Source: Streptomyces sp. P9-A2 (lineage in GTDB: Bacteria > Actinomycetota > Actinomycetes > Streptomycetales > Streptomycetaceae). Taken from it: a stretch of DNA of 64,000 bases. Position numbers and translations under genes: made by a program. Positions 1 to 9,203 of this stretch are shown piece by piece. The DNA lies in NCBI RefSeq assembly GCF_036634175.1, contig NZ_JAZIFX010000001.1, positions 4,278,001-4,342,000 on the forward strand. The letters are read 5' to 3'. Position 1 is the first letter of the stretch; each line of letters starts with the position of its first letter. A model generated the notes under the pieces. That model had not been told where the DNA came from and ran no database searches. It saw only the letters and a list, made by a program, of their open reading frames with translations.

Positions 1-130
1 GTGTCTGTTCCGGCTCAGCTCGCGCGCCGAGTTCCCGTACGGCAGTGAGCGGTACGGGTCCCGTTACCAGGGGCAGCGCGGGCCCACCGCCTCGCGGTCC
101 TTCCTCAACTTCCACCGGAGTCAGGTGTGA
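1..130 (+). CDS. C-terminal end of an unidentified protein (partial)
   Basis: An open frame entering from the left edge (codons begin at base 2) gives 42 residues and ends at a TGA. The tail is rich in Gly, Ser, Arg and Tyr and ends in [10 protein letters not shown] perfect hairpin 46 bases downstream fits a terminator for a plus-strand gene. The fragment is too short to name a family. Confidence 0.5.
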   Translation, partial: CLFRLSSRAEFPYGSERYGSRYQGQRGPTASRSFLNFHRSQV

Positions 131-176
131 GCGGGCAGGTTCTCGACGCGTAGAGAGCGGTCGAGGGTAGATCAAC

Positions 177-210
177 AGGAAGGGGGCTCCCGATCGGGAG
201 CCCCCTTCCT
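177..210. terminator. Perfect 34-bp palindrome, bidirectional terminator
   Basis: The two 17-base arms are exact reverse complements. It lies between the stop of the plus-strand partial gene and the stop of the minus-strand Yip1-family gene, so it can end both transcripts. Confidence 0.8.
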
Positions 211-244
211 CGTGTGCCTCGTGTGCCGCGTGTGCTGCTCGTGG

Positions 245-1231
245 TCAGAGCGTGCCCAGCTTCACCAGGGACAGCAGGGCCAGGAGCTGGATCGCGGACG
301 CGCCCAGGGCCTTCGGCCAGGGGAGGTCGTGGGAGCGGCTGACCATCAGGGTGAGGAGCGCGCCGCCCGCGACCCAGGTGGCCCAGCCGACGATCTGGAC
401 GAAGCCGGCGTCGCCGCTCGCGAACATCGCGAGGATCAGGCGGGGGGCGTCCGTGAGGGACATGATCAGCATGGACAGGCCGACCGTGGGCTGCCAGGCG
501 CCGTTGCCGCCGAGCTGGCGGGCCAGGGAGTGGGTGACCACGCCCAGGATGAGGAAGCTGATCACCATGGCCACGCCCGTCATCAGGATGATGGGTATGA
601 GGCTGGTGACAGTGGCGTCGATCGCCTCTTCACGGGCGCCGTCGAAGCCGAAGATCGCGAGCAGGCCGTAGAGGAAGGTGACGGTGAGGGCGGGGCCCCA
701 CACCGTGTAGTCGCGCATCTGCAGGAAGGTCCGGTCAGGGGCGGTGACGATGCCCTTGAGCAGGTCCTTCCAGCGCAGGCGGGGGCCGACCGGACCGGGC
801 AGGGGATCCGCGTCGCCGGGATACGGGTCCTCGCTGATCCGGAAGGCCTGGGTGTGCCCCGGGTTGTTGGCCGCGTACGGGTCGTGGGGGGTGTGTGGGG
901 CATGCGGGGCGTGCGGGCCGGGAGGGTACGCGCCGCCGTCGCCGAAGTATTCGGGCTCGCCGTGGCCGCCGCCGGCACCGGGGCGGTGCTGTCCGCCGTA
1001 GCCGCCCGGACCGCCCGGACCGCCCGGACCGTTCGGCCCGCGGTTCACCTGCGGCCAGCCGCCGTTGCCGCCTCCGCCGTAGGACGGCTGCTGGGGCGGG
1101 TACGACTGAGGCGCCTGCGGGGAGCCGTACGACGGCCCCGGCGGCGTCTGCTGTCCGTACGGGGGTTGTTGCGGTCGCGCGTGAGGAGCGCCGTTGTTGT
1201 CCCGGCCGCGTCCGATCCTGAATCCAGCCAC
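245..1231 (-). CDS. Yip1-family membrane protein with Pro/Gly-rich N-terminus
   Basis: 328 residues from the chosen GTG. Roughly the first 120 residues are a low-complexity Pro/Gly/Gln/Tyr-rich region. The C-terminal half (from LRWKDLLKGIVTAPDRTF) holds about five hydrophobic segments and reads as a Yip1 domain, typical of Actinobacteria; its role in bacteria is unclear. An ATG at 1312 would add 27 residues. I prefer the GTG because the stretch beginning VAGFRIGRGRD is where relatives start, as I recall, and a TACGTT -10-like hexamer ends 7 bases before it, as in leaderless Streptomyces genes. The gene is not visibly part of the CIS operon. Confidence 0.75.
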   Translation of the reverse strand: MAGFRIGRGRDNNGAPHARPQQPPYGQQTPPGPSYGSPQAPQSYPPQQPSYGGGGNGGWPQVNRGPNGPGGPGGPGGYGGQHRPGAGGGHGEPEYFGDGGAYPPGPHAPHAPHTPHDPYAANNPGHTQAFRISEDPYPGDADPLPGPVGPRLRWKDLLKGIVTAPDRTFLQMRDYTVWGPALTVTFLYGLLAIFGFDGAREEAIDATVTSLIPIILMTGVAMVISFLILGVVTHSLARQLGGNGAWQPTVGLSMLIMSLTDAPRLILAMFASGDAGFVQIVGWATWVAGGALLTLMVSRSHDLPWPKALGASAIQLLALLSLVKLGTL

Positions 1232-1550
1232 GTTGTCGAACGTACCTGGTCCCGGAGGGCCGCGTGCCGGGCCCGGGGTTTCGGGCCCGCCTTTGCGGCC
1301 GAGCTGTGACATCCCTTAAGGGGTCGTCAGCATGGTGGTCCGCCCTGCGGATGGCTTGACGCCGGCTCGGTCCTCCGCAGGACGGAGTCGGGGTCGGTCG
1401 GTGCCGGTCGGTCGGTGAAGTCGCCACCGGCGTACCGCGATGCCGTCCTGCGTCGTCGGGGCGGTGCTTGTGCCGCGCGGCGGGATGCCGCGCCGGTGGA
1501 GCAGGGTGGTTGCACGTGGACATGGCGAAGATGCGCGTGAGCGCGTGACG

Positions 1551-1586
1551 GGTGCGGGTGCGGGTGCGGGTGCGGGTGCGGGTGCG
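1551..1586. repeat. Hexamer tandem repeat, six copies of GGTGCG
   Basis: Six head-to-tail perfect copies of GGTGCG run straight into the left arm of the next hairpin. The array is non-coding and a likely slippage-prone microsatellite. Confidence 0.85.
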
Positions 1587-1613
1587 GGCCGGACGGTGCG
1601 GTCCGGCCCGCAC
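1582..1613. terminator. Hairpin ending the CIS operon
   Basis: A 13-bp perfect stem (GTGCGGGCCGGAC and its complement) with a 6-base loop lies about 60 bases beyond the stop of the last minus-strand CIS gene. There is no T-tract, as is common in Streptomyces. Confidence 0.6.
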
Positions 1614-1673
1614 CGCGCGGGTCTGCGCTCGGTGCGGGCCGGAGCCCCGTCGAGGGGAGAAGGGCGGCGGCTC

Positions 1674-3383
1674 CTAGGTGTTGTTGCTCGAGCGGCCGAA
1701 GAACTCGATCTCGGCGATCGCCACCTGCTTCTTCGGGGCGGCGCCGTAGGCCGAGCGCAGGACGAAGCGCACGGCGGTCACCTCACCGACCCGGAACTTG
1801 CGGCGCTGTCCGCCGGCGGCCTGGTCCAGGGTGATGGTGCGGGTGATCTTCTTGCCGTCGGCGAGGGTGATCTGGGCCTCGAGCTGACGCGGGAGCGCCG
1901 ACTCCTGCAACTGTTCCGACTTGGTCGAGACGCCGGGGGTGATCACGAGGTCCAGCAGACGGGTCGGCTGGTCGAAGCGGGCCTCCAGCCACTCGCCCTC
2001 GGCGGACTGCGCGATGCCCGGGCCCCACCAGGTGTTGTTGAGCTTGTCGAAGGCGAGGGCCGCGCCGTGCTCGGCGTAGGAGCGGGACGCCTTGACGCTG
2101 GACGGGCCGACCGGGGCCCGCTTGGCGAAGTGGTCGCGGGTGGCCTGGATCATCGCGCCCATGTTCACGATCAGGGCGATGACCAGTCCGATGACGACGG
2201 CGGCGACGATCCAGTTCCAGACCTGGCCGAACCCCCTGCGCAGTCGCGGGCGGTCGCCCGCCCAGGCCGACTCGCCGTTGCGGTCGCCGAACATCCGGCG
2301 CCACCAGGGCAGGCGCTCCGGGGTGTCGTCGCCGCGGGTCATCGACATGGCGCAGCGGGAGCAGTAGTGCCGCTCCGGCCGGTTGAGGGTGGAGCACCAG
2401 GGGCAGGGGATGCCGCCCTCGGTGCCGGCCTGCGGGCCGACGGCGCGGACCTGGGGGCGGTGGGCGACGGGGCGTCCGGGCAGGACCGGCGCGACGGCGG
2501 GCTCGTCCGGGGCGCGGGGCTCCGGGTCGGCGACGGGGACGAGGAGGGACCTGGCCCGCGCGGCGGCGTCGTCGTGGTGGGGGTGCGGCCGGGGGGAGCC
2601 CGCCGCGTGCGGCAGGGGTTCGGTGTCGCCGTCGGGGTTCGTGGCGTACGGGTCGGCCGAAGGGGAGGCGGCGGCGGGGGCCCGGCGGTCGTCCTGGTGC
2701 CCGGGGGACCTCTCGGGCGCGGTGGTCGCCGCGGCGGCGGTGCCGGCGGTGCGGTCCGCTCCGTCGTCGTGGCCGTCGTCGTGGCCGTACGGGGCGTGGG
2801 GCGTGGTTGTCTCCCGGGCTTCCGGGGCGGTGGTCCGTTCGTCGGCGTGGGTCGCCGATGCCGATGCCGGGGTGGTGGTGCGGGGGCCGTCGTCCGCCGT
2901 TCCCGTCCGGGGGCGCGGTATCGCGGTGCGGCCCGGGTCGTCGGTGCCGGCCGTCCGGCCGGTGGCTCCCGGCCAGTCGTCGGTGTCGCCCCGGCGGGGC
3001 CGTCCGCCGTCGCCGTTGTCGCCGCCGGGCCAGTCGTCGGTGCCGCCTCTGCGGTCGCGGGAGGCCCGTCCGGGCCGTGCGTCGGTGCCGGGCCGCGTGT
3101 CGGTTCCGGCCCGGTCCGGGGTGTCCGGCCGGTCGTCGGCGCCGGGGCTGTCCGTGGTGCGGGTCCGGGCGGGGACGTCGGCCGTCGCGGCCCGCCCCGT
3201 GGACTCGGCCCGTCCTGTGGACTCGGTCCGTCCTGTGGGCTCGGCTCGTCCCGGCCGGCCGCTGTCGGCCCAACTGAGGACCGCTCCGCAGGAGTCGCAG
3301 AAGGACTGGCCGGGCTCCGCCGGGGTGCCGCACTCGGCGCAGCTGGGGGCGGCCCGGCCGGGTCCGGAGGTCTGGCTGGTCAT
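1674..3383 (-). CDS. CIS-associated zinc-ribbon, transmembrane, discoidin-like protein
   Basis: 569 residues, last gene of the CIS operon. Domain order: an N-terminal zinc ribbon (two CxxC pairs, CAECG and CDSC); about 250 disordered residues rich in Thr, Arg, Asp and Pro with TGRTEST-like repeats; a second zinc ribbon (CPWCS, CSRC); one transmembrane helix near residues 386-407; and a C-terminal beta-rich domain of about 140 residues resembling F5/8 (discoidin, NADase-type glycan-binding) domains. There is no signal peptide, so the ribbons should be cytoplasmic and the lectin-like domain outside. The start overlaps the previous stop as ATGA; a 64-codon upstream extension in frame is rejected. 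The layout resembles the membrane factor CisA reported for the S. coelicolor CIS (from memory), so it may link the particle to the membrane. Confidence 0.75.
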   Translation of the reverse strand: MTSQTSGPGRAAPSCAECGTPAEPGQSFCDSCGAVLSWADSGRPGRAEPTGRTESTGRAESTGRAATADVPARTRTTDSPGADDRPDTPDRAGTDTRPGTDARPGRASRDRRGGTDDWPGGDNGDGGRPRRGDTDDWPGATGRTAGTDDPGRTAIPRPRTGTADDGPRTTTPASASATHADERTTAPEARETTTPHAPYGHDDGHDDGADRTAGTAAAATTAPERSPGHQDDRRAPAAASPSADPYATNPDGDTEPLPHAAGSPRPHPHHDDAAARARSLLVPVADPEPRAPDEPAVAPVLPGRPVAHRPQVRAVGPQAGTEGGIPCPWCSTLNRPERHYCSRCAMSMTRGDDTPERLPWWRRMFGDRNGESAWAGDRPRLRRGFGQVWNWIVAAVVIGLVIALIVNMGAMIQATRDHFAKRAPVGPSSVKASRSYAEHGAALAFDKLNNTWWGPGIAQSAEGEWLEARFDQPTRLLDLVITPGVSTKSEQLQESALPRQLEAQITLADGKKITRTITLDQAAGGQRRKFRVGEVTAVRFVLRSAYGAAPKKQVAIAEIEFFGRSSNNT

Positions 3384-3991
3384 CTGTCGGTGGTCCTTTC
3401 GGCAGCGGTCGCGGCGGTGACCTCGACCGTGTACGGCATGTGGGCGGGGCGGGCGGCCGCGACCAGGACGTCCAGCCGGTACTCGTCGGCGGGGGTCGGG
3501 TCGGGCAGCACCAGCGAGACGTGCAGATGCGGGCGGCGGTCGCCGGGCACCGGGCCGAGCGGCCGGGCGTGCCATTCGGCGGCGCCGCTCTCGGTGATCC
3601 GCGGCGGCACGCCGAACACCAGGCGAACGGCCTCGGACAGGCCGCGCCGGGTGCCCCGTACCCGGTGCAGATACGTGGCGGCGGCGACGGCGGCACGTAG
3701 CCGGCGTTCCCCCTCGGAGCCGCCGGCCGTGGCGCCGCCGGCCCCGATGGCGTCGGTCTCGATGCCGTCGGTCTCGGCGCCGACCCAGTCGGCCAGCCAG
3801 CGGGTGAAGTCGACCGGGGCGAGCGCGGGGTCGAAGTAGGAGTCCAGGTTGTCGAGGACGACGAGGAAGGGCGCGAGGACCTCGTCGAGTCCGGCGACGA
3901 AGCGCTGCGCCAGATCGTCGTCGGCGAAGATCGCGGGCAGCATCGCGCCGATCGGCGCGGAGGAGGCGAGTCCGTCGACGGAGCCCCTCAT
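3380..3991 (-). CDS. Phage tail protein I-like baseplate component
   Basis: 203 residues. The N-terminal part reads as the P2 gpI/tail protein I family: a hydrophobic segment LPAIFADDDLAQRFVAGLDE, then DNLDSYFDPALAPVDFTRWL, where these proteins describe a tail-plane distance, and a C-terminal beta domain. In phage-like particles gpI joins gpJ in the baseplate wedge. It overlaps baseplate J upstream (ATGA) and the zinc-ribbon gene downstream (ATGA), so the three are translationally coupled. Confidence 0.85.
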   Translation of the reverse strand: MRGSVDGLASSAPIGAMLPAIFADDDLAQRFVAGLDEVLAPFLVVLDNLDSYFDPALAPVDFTRWLADWVGAETDGIETDAIGAGGATAGGSEGERRLRAAVAAATYLHRVRGTRRGLSEAVRLVFGVPPRITESGAAEWHARPLGPVPGDRRPHLHVSLVLPDPTPADEYRLDVLVAAARPAHMPYTVEVTAATAAERTTDR

Positions 3992-5946
3992 GCGCCGTCC
4001 CCGATCACGCGGATCCGGTGGTCGAAGGAGAACACGAGGGACGGGGCGGAGAGGTCGATCCGGTCCGTGGCCTCGCCGCGCTTGCCGGTGATCGGGTCGG
4101 CGGGGTGCAGCAGGACCTGGTCGACGAGTTCCACGCCGGGCACGCGTTGGAGCACCGCGAAGATCTCCCCGGCCTGTACGGGCCGGCCGAAGGGCCAGCC
4201 GGTGCCGTCGGCGCCGCCGGTGAGCGGGTCGAGGTGGCGGTAGAGGGCGTCGTGGGCCTGGCGGCGGACCCGGTCGGTGTCGGTGCCGCGGAAGGCGTGC
4301 ACGGTGGCGACGACGGTGACGCCCTGGTAGAAGGGCGGGCCGACGGCGAGCCGGGTGCCGATCAGCCGGCGTTCGTCGAGGTAGCGGGTGATGCGGGAGA
4401 GCAGCGCGTCGCCGGGGACGAGCTGTTCGAAGCGCAGGCGTCCGCCGGGGTCCGCCACGGCCTGGGGGACGACCAGGACCCGTACCGCGTAGGCGCCGTG
4501 TTCGCTCTCCTCGCCCTCCAGGCAGGTGATGCGGGCGGTGTCGGGGGCGGCGCGGCGGGCGAGTTCCTCGTAGTCGCGCAGGGTGACGGCGCGTTCCTGG
4601 GCGCGCAGGGTGATGGGTGCCCGGGTCTTCGCCTCGTCCACGGTCTCGCCGTCGACGCCGCCGCGCGCGGCCTCCCGGTTGACGACCTCGGAGACGTACG
4701 GCACGGAGCGGCGCAGGACGCGGACGGCGCCGCGGGCGACGTTGCCGGCCCTGCCCCCGCCGGTGCGGTAGCGGAGGGCGCGGATGACGGCGCCCTTCGG
4801 GGGGACGGCGCCGTACTGGCGCAGGGTGCCGTCGGGTTCGCGTACCGCGGGGCCGAAGGCGATCTCGCCGGTCGCGGCGTCCAGGGTGATGTGCCGGTCG
4901 CGCGGGCGTGAGGCGGCGAAGTGGGCGACGACGTCCCAGTCGGTCCAGCCGTCGTGTTCGGCGGTCTGCAGCAGGACGGGCGGGGTGTCGCCGACGACGG
5001 GCGCGTGGGCGAGGCGCAGCCGCTGGCCGGGCAGTCCGGTGGACTCGCCGAGCGCCTCGTCGCGCACGGTCTCGGCGTGCACGGCGCCGGTGGTGCCGCC
5101 GAGGGTGTACACCTCGGCGGAGCGCACGGACGGGGAGGTGGTGTAGAAGGGCTGGCCGGCGAGGGGGTCGGTGACCCGGCAGCGCAGCCAGCCGCCCTCG
5201 TGCCCGCCGTTGCGGGAGAGCACGTGTCCGCCGGGGACGTGCAGGACGACCTCGCCGGGCCGGTTGAGGCCGCCGGTGACGTCGCGGTCGACCTCGCACT
5301 CCGTCCAGCCGTCCTCGGTCCACGCCTCCCACACCAGCGGGGGCTGGCGCGGGTCGACCCCGACGCCGTCGACGCGGCTGTCGAGTTCCAGGGCGACGGC
5401 GCAGTGCGGGACGGCGGCGCTCAGGCCGAACAGCATGCAGTCGCCGGGGCGGGGGGCCTCGGCGAAGCAGAGGACGTCCTTGCCCTCGGTCAGGTCGTCG
5501 GTGCGGTCGGCGACCGGCGCGCCCTGGTTCTGCACGGACAGCCGGCGCAACGAGGAGGGGACGACGGTCAGTTCGCGTTCGGTGGCGAAGACCACGGCCT
5601 CGTCGCGCTCGGTGCGGGTGGTGGCCACCTCGGTCCCCTCGGGCAGTACCACCGGTTCGTCCTGCGGCGCGGACAGCCAGAAGGTGACGTCGGTGCGGGC
5701 GGCCGTCGGGGGGAAGAGGGTGATGCCGACGAGGTCGAGGAAGGCCAGGTGGTTCTTCTCGGGCACCCGGTTGAGGCGGTACACGATCTGGTCCGCCATG
5801 TGCGCGACCGCCTCCACCAGCGTGACTCCGGGGTCGGAGACGTTGTGGTCGGTCCACTCCGGGGCGCGCTGCTGGATGTAGCGCTTGGCGTCGTCGACGA
5901 ACTGCTGGAAACGGCGGTCGTCCAGATGGGGGGAGGGGAGGGCCAT
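3988..5946 (-). CDS. Baseplate assembly protein J (wedge)
   Basis: 652 residues. The N-terminus (LDDRRFQQFVDDAKRYIQQR, then WTDHNVSDPGVTLVEAVAHM) is characteristic of the 'putative baseplate assembly protein' branch of the gpJ family found in CIS loci. The C-terminal third carries the gpJ-like segment ending in phage-type wedge repeats. It should form the baseplate wedges that trigger sheath contraction. It follows the gp25 gene with a TGATG overlap. Only one J-type gene is present, whereas Afp-type systems carry two (Afp11 and Afp12). Confidence 0.9.
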   Translation of the reverse strand: MALPSPHLDDRRFQQFVDDAKRYIQQRAPEWTDHNVSDPGVTLVEAVAHMADQIVYRLNRVPEKNHLAFLDLVGITLFPPTAARTDVTFWLSAPQDEPVVLPEGTEVATTRTERDEAVVFATERELTVVPSSLRRLSVQNQGAPVADRTDDLTEGKDVLCFAEAPRPGDCMLFGLSAAVPHCAVALELDSRVDGVGVDPRQPPLVWEAWTEDGWTECEVDRDVTGGLNRPGEVVLHVPGGHVLSRNGGHEGGWLRCRVTDPLAGQPFYTTSPSVRSAEVYTLGGTTGAVHAETVRDEALGESTGLPGQRLRLAHAPVVGDTPPVLLQTAEHDGWTDWDVVAHFAASRPRDRHITLDAATGEIAFGPAVREPDGTLRQYGAVPPKGAVIRALRYRTGGGRAGNVARGAVRVLRRSVPYVSEVVNREAARGGVDGETVDEAKTRAPITLRAQERAVTLRDYEELARRAAPDTARITCLEGEESEHGAYAVRVLVVPQAVADPGGRLRFEQLVPGDALLSRITRYLDERRLIGTRLAVGPPFYQGVTVVATVHAFRGTDTDRVRRQAHDALYRHLDPLTGGADGTGWPFGRPVQAGEIFAVLQRVPGVELVDQVLLHPADPITGKRGEATDRIDLSAPSLVFSFDHRIRVIGDGA

Positions 5947-6407
5947 CAGCGGTCGCTTTCGGGGAGGGGGCCGCCCGACTCGCCCGCGCCGGCCGTGCCT
6001 GCCGTGCCGGGCTCGTCGTGGGAGGGGATGACGTAGAACGGGAAGACGAGGCTGCGCGGGTTGTTGGTGCCGCGGACGGAGAAGCGGACGTCGATGTGCA
6101 GGACGCCCTCGCCGGGGCCGGCGGTGACCTCCACGTCCTCGACCTCGATGCGGGGCTCCCAGCGGTCGAGGCTGGCGTACACCTCGTGCTGGATGCGGCC
6201 GGCGGTGGCCTCGTTGACGGGGGCGAACACCATGTCGTGGATGGCGCAGCCGAACTCCGGGCGCATCGGCCGTTCGCCGGGCGCGGTGGCCAGCACCAGC
6301 CGGATGGCCTCCTCGATCTCCTTCTCGCCGCTGACCAGGGCGATGCCCCCGGTGGGTCCGATGCGCAGGGGGAACGCCCAGCCGGATCCGACGAACTGCT
6401 CGGCCAT
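5946..6407 (-). CDS. GPW/gp25-family baseplate protein
   Basis: 153 residues, usual family length. The motif series GWAFPLRIGPTGGIALVSG, then EKEIEEAIRLVLATAPGERPMRPEFG, is diagnostic of gp25: the EIEEAI...GERPMRPEFG core is the part that contacts sheath and baseplate. The tail after residue 135 is Gly/Ser-rich and probably disordered. Both ends overlap neighbours by one base (TGATG). Confidence 0.93.
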   Translation of the reverse strand: MAEQFVGSGWAFPLRIGPTGGIALVSGEKEIEEAIRLVLATAPGERPMRPEFGCAIHDMVFAPVNEATAGRIQHEVYASLDRWEPRIEVEDVEVTAGPGEGVLHIDVRFSVRGTNNPRSLVFPFYVIPSHDEPGTAGTAGAGESGGPLPESDR

Positions 6408-8311
6408 CAGATCACCGGCTTTCCGTTGGCGGTGAGGAGGCCCATGATCGGGACGGTGGCGGCCCGGATGCCCACGCTGGCCACCGCGTTGATCTGCACG
6501 CTCGCCATCGCGGACAGGCTGGCCACGCCCATGGCCTTCAGGGAGAGCGCGCCCTTGGCGTCGACGTTGACGGCGCCGATGGACGAGCTGAGGCTGACCG
6601 CGCCGCGGCCCTCCAGGGTGAGCCGGCCGCCGCTCTTGATGGTCACCGACCGTTTGCCGTTCAGGGTGAGGTCGGTGCCCGCCTCGACGGACACCGAGCG
6701 GCTTCCCTTGATGACGACGGTGCCCTTGCTGTCGACGGTGATCTCCGTCTTCGTACGGTCCAGGTTGATGATCAGCTTGTCGTCGCCGGAGGCCACGCGG
6801 ACGCCCTGCTTGCGGGCGCCGGTGGTCTGGCTGAGCAGATCGACGCGGTTGGCCTCGCGGTCGGACAGGGTGTGCCGGATCGCCCGCCGCTTCACGGTGT
6901 CGTGCAGCGGCACGTCCCGGACGGGGGACGGCTTGTCCACGCCGTTGTAGAGCCCGCCGACGACGAACGGGTGGTCGAGGGCGCCCCGGTCGAACGCCAC
7001 CAGCACCTCGTCGCCCACGTCGAGCGGGAAGATGCCGCCGCCGCGCTTGCCGCCCAGCTGCACGGTGCGGGTCCAGTCGGAGACGTAGGTGTCGTCCAGC
7101 CACGGGAACTTCAGCTTGACCCTGCCCTGCTTGAGCGGGTCCTGTACGTCGGTGACCAGGGCGTTGGCGACACCGGGCAGGCGGGGCGCGGCCGCGCCGG
7201 TGCCTGAGCCGCCGGAGGCGAGTCCGAACAGGGAGCGCCACTGGCGGCCGCTGACGGTGATCCAGGTCTCGTAGTGGTCGCCGTCGCCGAACACGTGCCG
7301 GGCGGACGTCACCGTGTACTTGCCCTCGAAGGGGGCGCCTACTTTGGCGAGGGTGACGGGGACGCCGGGACGCAGCTTGGGGTTGCCGACCACGGCGACC
7401 TCCAGCTCGGCGAAGGACGAGGTCACGTCGTCGGCGAGGGAGTCCGCGGCGAACTTCACCTCGTTCTGCCGGTCGTAGGGCTTCTCCGTCTCCACGAGGG
7501 GGGCGATCCCGAACGCCGAGACGGCCTTCTGGGGAGTGGTGCCGATGGAGATGCCGGGGTTGGCGGTGGTGGGTGCCGTCGCGGTCAGCTCCTTCTTCGC
7601 GACGACGTCCCAGCCGCGTGCCTCGACCCGTCCGTACTGGTCGGCGGCGGTCACCGCGGCCCTGCAGCGCAGCACGTCGTTGCCGGCCTGGAGGACGAAC
7701 GGGCTCTTCTCGCCCGGGGTGCTGGTGGGGGGCGCGCCGGAGGCGGGGTCGGGGCTGACGAACTGGAACTTCCCCTTGGCGTCGAGGGACATCACCATTT
7801 CGTTCTCGTCGGCGAGCCGGGACAGGAAGTCCCAGTCGGTGACGTTGGCCTGGCTGATGAACTCGTAGACCGTCCTGGTCGACTGCACCTTGCCGACGGC
7901 GACGCCGTCCTGGCCGGCCAGGGTGCGGGCGATGTCCGACGCCGTCTGGTTGCGGTAGGCGGCGACCCGGCGGCGGCGCATCATGCGGTGGCCGCGGTCG
8001 TAGCCGCGGATCACGGTGAAGGTGCCGGTGCCGTCGTAGTCGGTCTCCATGCCGGTGACCTCGCCGGTCAGCAGCGGATCGCCGGCGCCCTTGCCGTGGG
8101 CGACGGGGGAGATCACCACCTCGGTGCCGAACTTGATGCCCAGTTTGCCGAGCACCATCCCGTGCGCGTCCCGGAACGTGACCCGGAAGGCGCCCGGTAC
8201 CCCGGCGCCCAGGTCGACCCAGCCGCCGACGAGCAGCGGGGTGAAGTAGGGCGGCACGGGCTTGCCGTCGAACGTGACGTCGATGATGTTGGAGAAGGAG
8301 TGCTTGACCAT
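6407..8311 (-). CDS. VgrG-like central spike protein
   Basis: 634 residues. The first ~370 match the gpD/gp27-like hub (phage late control D), including the VTDWDFLSRLADENEM segment. An OB-like gp5 segment follows (ALVTDVQDPLKQGRVKLKFPWLDDTYVSDW). The last ~100 residues are short repetitive beta strands (VDAKGALSLKAMGVASLSAM), as in a needle-like beta helix. The start overlaps the LysM gene stop (TGATG); a longer upstream frame is rejected. No separate PAAR tip gene lies between this gene and gp25. Confidence 0.9.
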   Translation of the reverse strand: MVKHSFSNIIDVTFDGKPVPPYFTPLLVGGWVDLGAGVPGAFRVTFRDAHGMVLGKLGIKFGTEVVISPVAHGKGAGDPLLTGEVTGMETDYDGTGTFTVIRGYDRGHRMMRRRRVAAYRNQTASDIARTLAGQDGVAVGKVQSTRTVYEFISQANVTDWDFLSRLADENEMVMSLDAKGKFQFVSPDPASGAPPTSTPGEKSPFVLQAGNDVLRCRAAVTAADQYGRVEARGWDVVAKKELTATAPTTANPGISIGTTPQKAVSAFGIAPLVETEKPYDRQNEVKFAADSLADDVTSSFAELEVAVVGNPKLRPGVPVTLAKVGAPFEGKYTVTSARHVFGDGDHYETWITVSGRQWRSLFGLASGGSGTGAAAPRLPGVANALVTDVQDPLKQGRVKLKFPWLDDTYVSDWTRTVQLGGKRGGGIFPLDVGDEVLVAFDRGALDHPFVVGGLYNGVDKPSPVRDVPLHDTVKRRAIRHTLSDREANRVDLLSQTTGARKQGVRVASGDDKLIINLDRTKTEITVDSKGTVVIKGSRSVSVEAGTDLTLNGKRSVTIKSGGRLTLEGRGAVSLSSSIGAVNVDAKGALSLKAMGVASLSAMASVQINAVASVGIRAATVPIMGLLTANGKPVI

Positions 8312-9048
8312 CAGAACGCGACCTCCCCGGCCGCCGGAAGGATCAGTTCGGTGCCGTTGGGCAGTCGGGACGGGTCGTCGATGTCGTTGACCTCGGCGAT
8401 CGTGCGCCAGGCCGAGGCGTCCCCGTACTCCCGCCAGGCCAGCGACTGCAGCGTGTCGCCCGCCACGACCCGGTGCACGCGCCGCGCGGTGAGCGCGCCC
8501 GAGGTCGGGTTCTGGCCCTTGGTCCGGCTGGGGATCTCGTTCAGGTCCACCTGGCAGGCCGCCCGGATCGGGACGCCCGTGGTGCCGAACAGCGTGTAGT
8601 TCGCACTCACACTGCCGATGTACGCGGTGAACCGTGCCGTGGAGAACGAGCCCCATTCGAACACCACCCACGGTGTGGACGGCTGGTCCGCCGCGATGCT
8701 CTTGCTGGTCACCTCGCAGCAGGAGAACAACGCCTCGACCTTCTTCAGCACGCTGTTGTCACCGGGGTCCTCGGAGGAGTCCAGGAAGATCTCCGTCGTC
8801 AGGTTCCGGCCCTCGGACCCCATGAACTCGGGCAGCGGGCCGTCGCGCAGGGCGGCGGACGGCGTGCTCTTCCACTGGGCGCGGCGGGTGAGGGTCAGCT
8901 GCGCCGGGTTGAAGTCGAAGTCGAAGGTCCTGATCAGACCGCCCGGGGTGGTGCTGTCGCCGATCGGGGGCTCGTGGATGGCCAGCGTGGCCCGCACCAG
9001 GCTCTTGCCTGCGCCGCCCTTGGAGCCCTTGCCTCCCTTGGCTGCCAT
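8311..9048 (-). CDS. LysM-containing tail hub protein
   Basis: 245 residues. A Lys/Gly-rich start is followed by a tube-initiator/hub-like beta domain (TFDFDFNPAQLTLTRRAQWK) and a C-terminal LysM-type module (VHRVVAGDTLQSLAWREYGD ... NDIDDPSRLPNGTELILP) from about residue 190. In phage and CIS loci this gp53-like protein sits between tube and spike; its LysM is thought to pack inside the particle rather than bind cell wall. A good GAAGGA site precedes the ATG by 3-8 bases. The in-frame upstream extension is shadow sequence. Confidence 0.88.
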   Translation of the reverse strand: MAAKGGKGSKGGAGKSLVRATLAIHEPPIGDSTTPGGLIRTFDFDFNPAQLTLTRRAQWKSTPSAALRDGPLPEFMGSEGRNLTTEIFLDSSEDPGDNSVLKKVEALFSCCEVTSKSIAADQPSTPWVVFEWGSFSTARFTAYIGSVSANYTLFGTTGVPIRAACQVDLNEIPSRTKGQNPTSGALTARRVHRVVAGDTLQSLAWREYGDASAWRTIAEVNDIDDPSRLPNGTELILPAAGEVAF

Positions 9049-9088
9049 GGTCCTTCGTCTCCGTCCTCGGTGCTGATGCTGGTGCTTC

Positions 9089-9158
9089 GTACGCGGTACG
9101 CGGTACGCGGTGCTTGGTGGTGCGGTGGTGCGGTGGTGCGGTGGTGCGGTGGTGCGGG
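9089..9158. repeat. Short tandem repeats between two tail genes
   Basis: Three copies of a 7-base unit (GTACGCG) are followed by four perfect copies of TGCGGTGG and a partial fifth. They fill much of the 155-base gap between the LysM gene and the second tube gene, where the operon is otherwise packed. Confidence 0.8.
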
Positions 9159-9203
9159 GCGGTCCGTCCGTGGAGTCCGCCCGGTCCGCGGGCCCGGTCC
9201 CGC

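Larger units (their letters stand above)
1313..1673. other. Gene-free interval upstream of the Yip1 gene, downstream of the CIS operon
   Basis: No convincing gene. It holds the GGTGCG hexamer array and the hairpin listed separately, plus the upstream region of the Yip1-family gene. Confidence 0.6.

Noticed and set aside
1440..3839. 799-codon plus-strand open frame over the zinc-ribbon gene
   Set aside because: Gly/Arg/Val-rich shadow of the minus-strand CIS genes, without domains.
6407..8311. PAAR tip fused to the spike C-terminus
   Set aside because: The end shows only repetitive beta strands and no PAAR-type Gly/His pattern.
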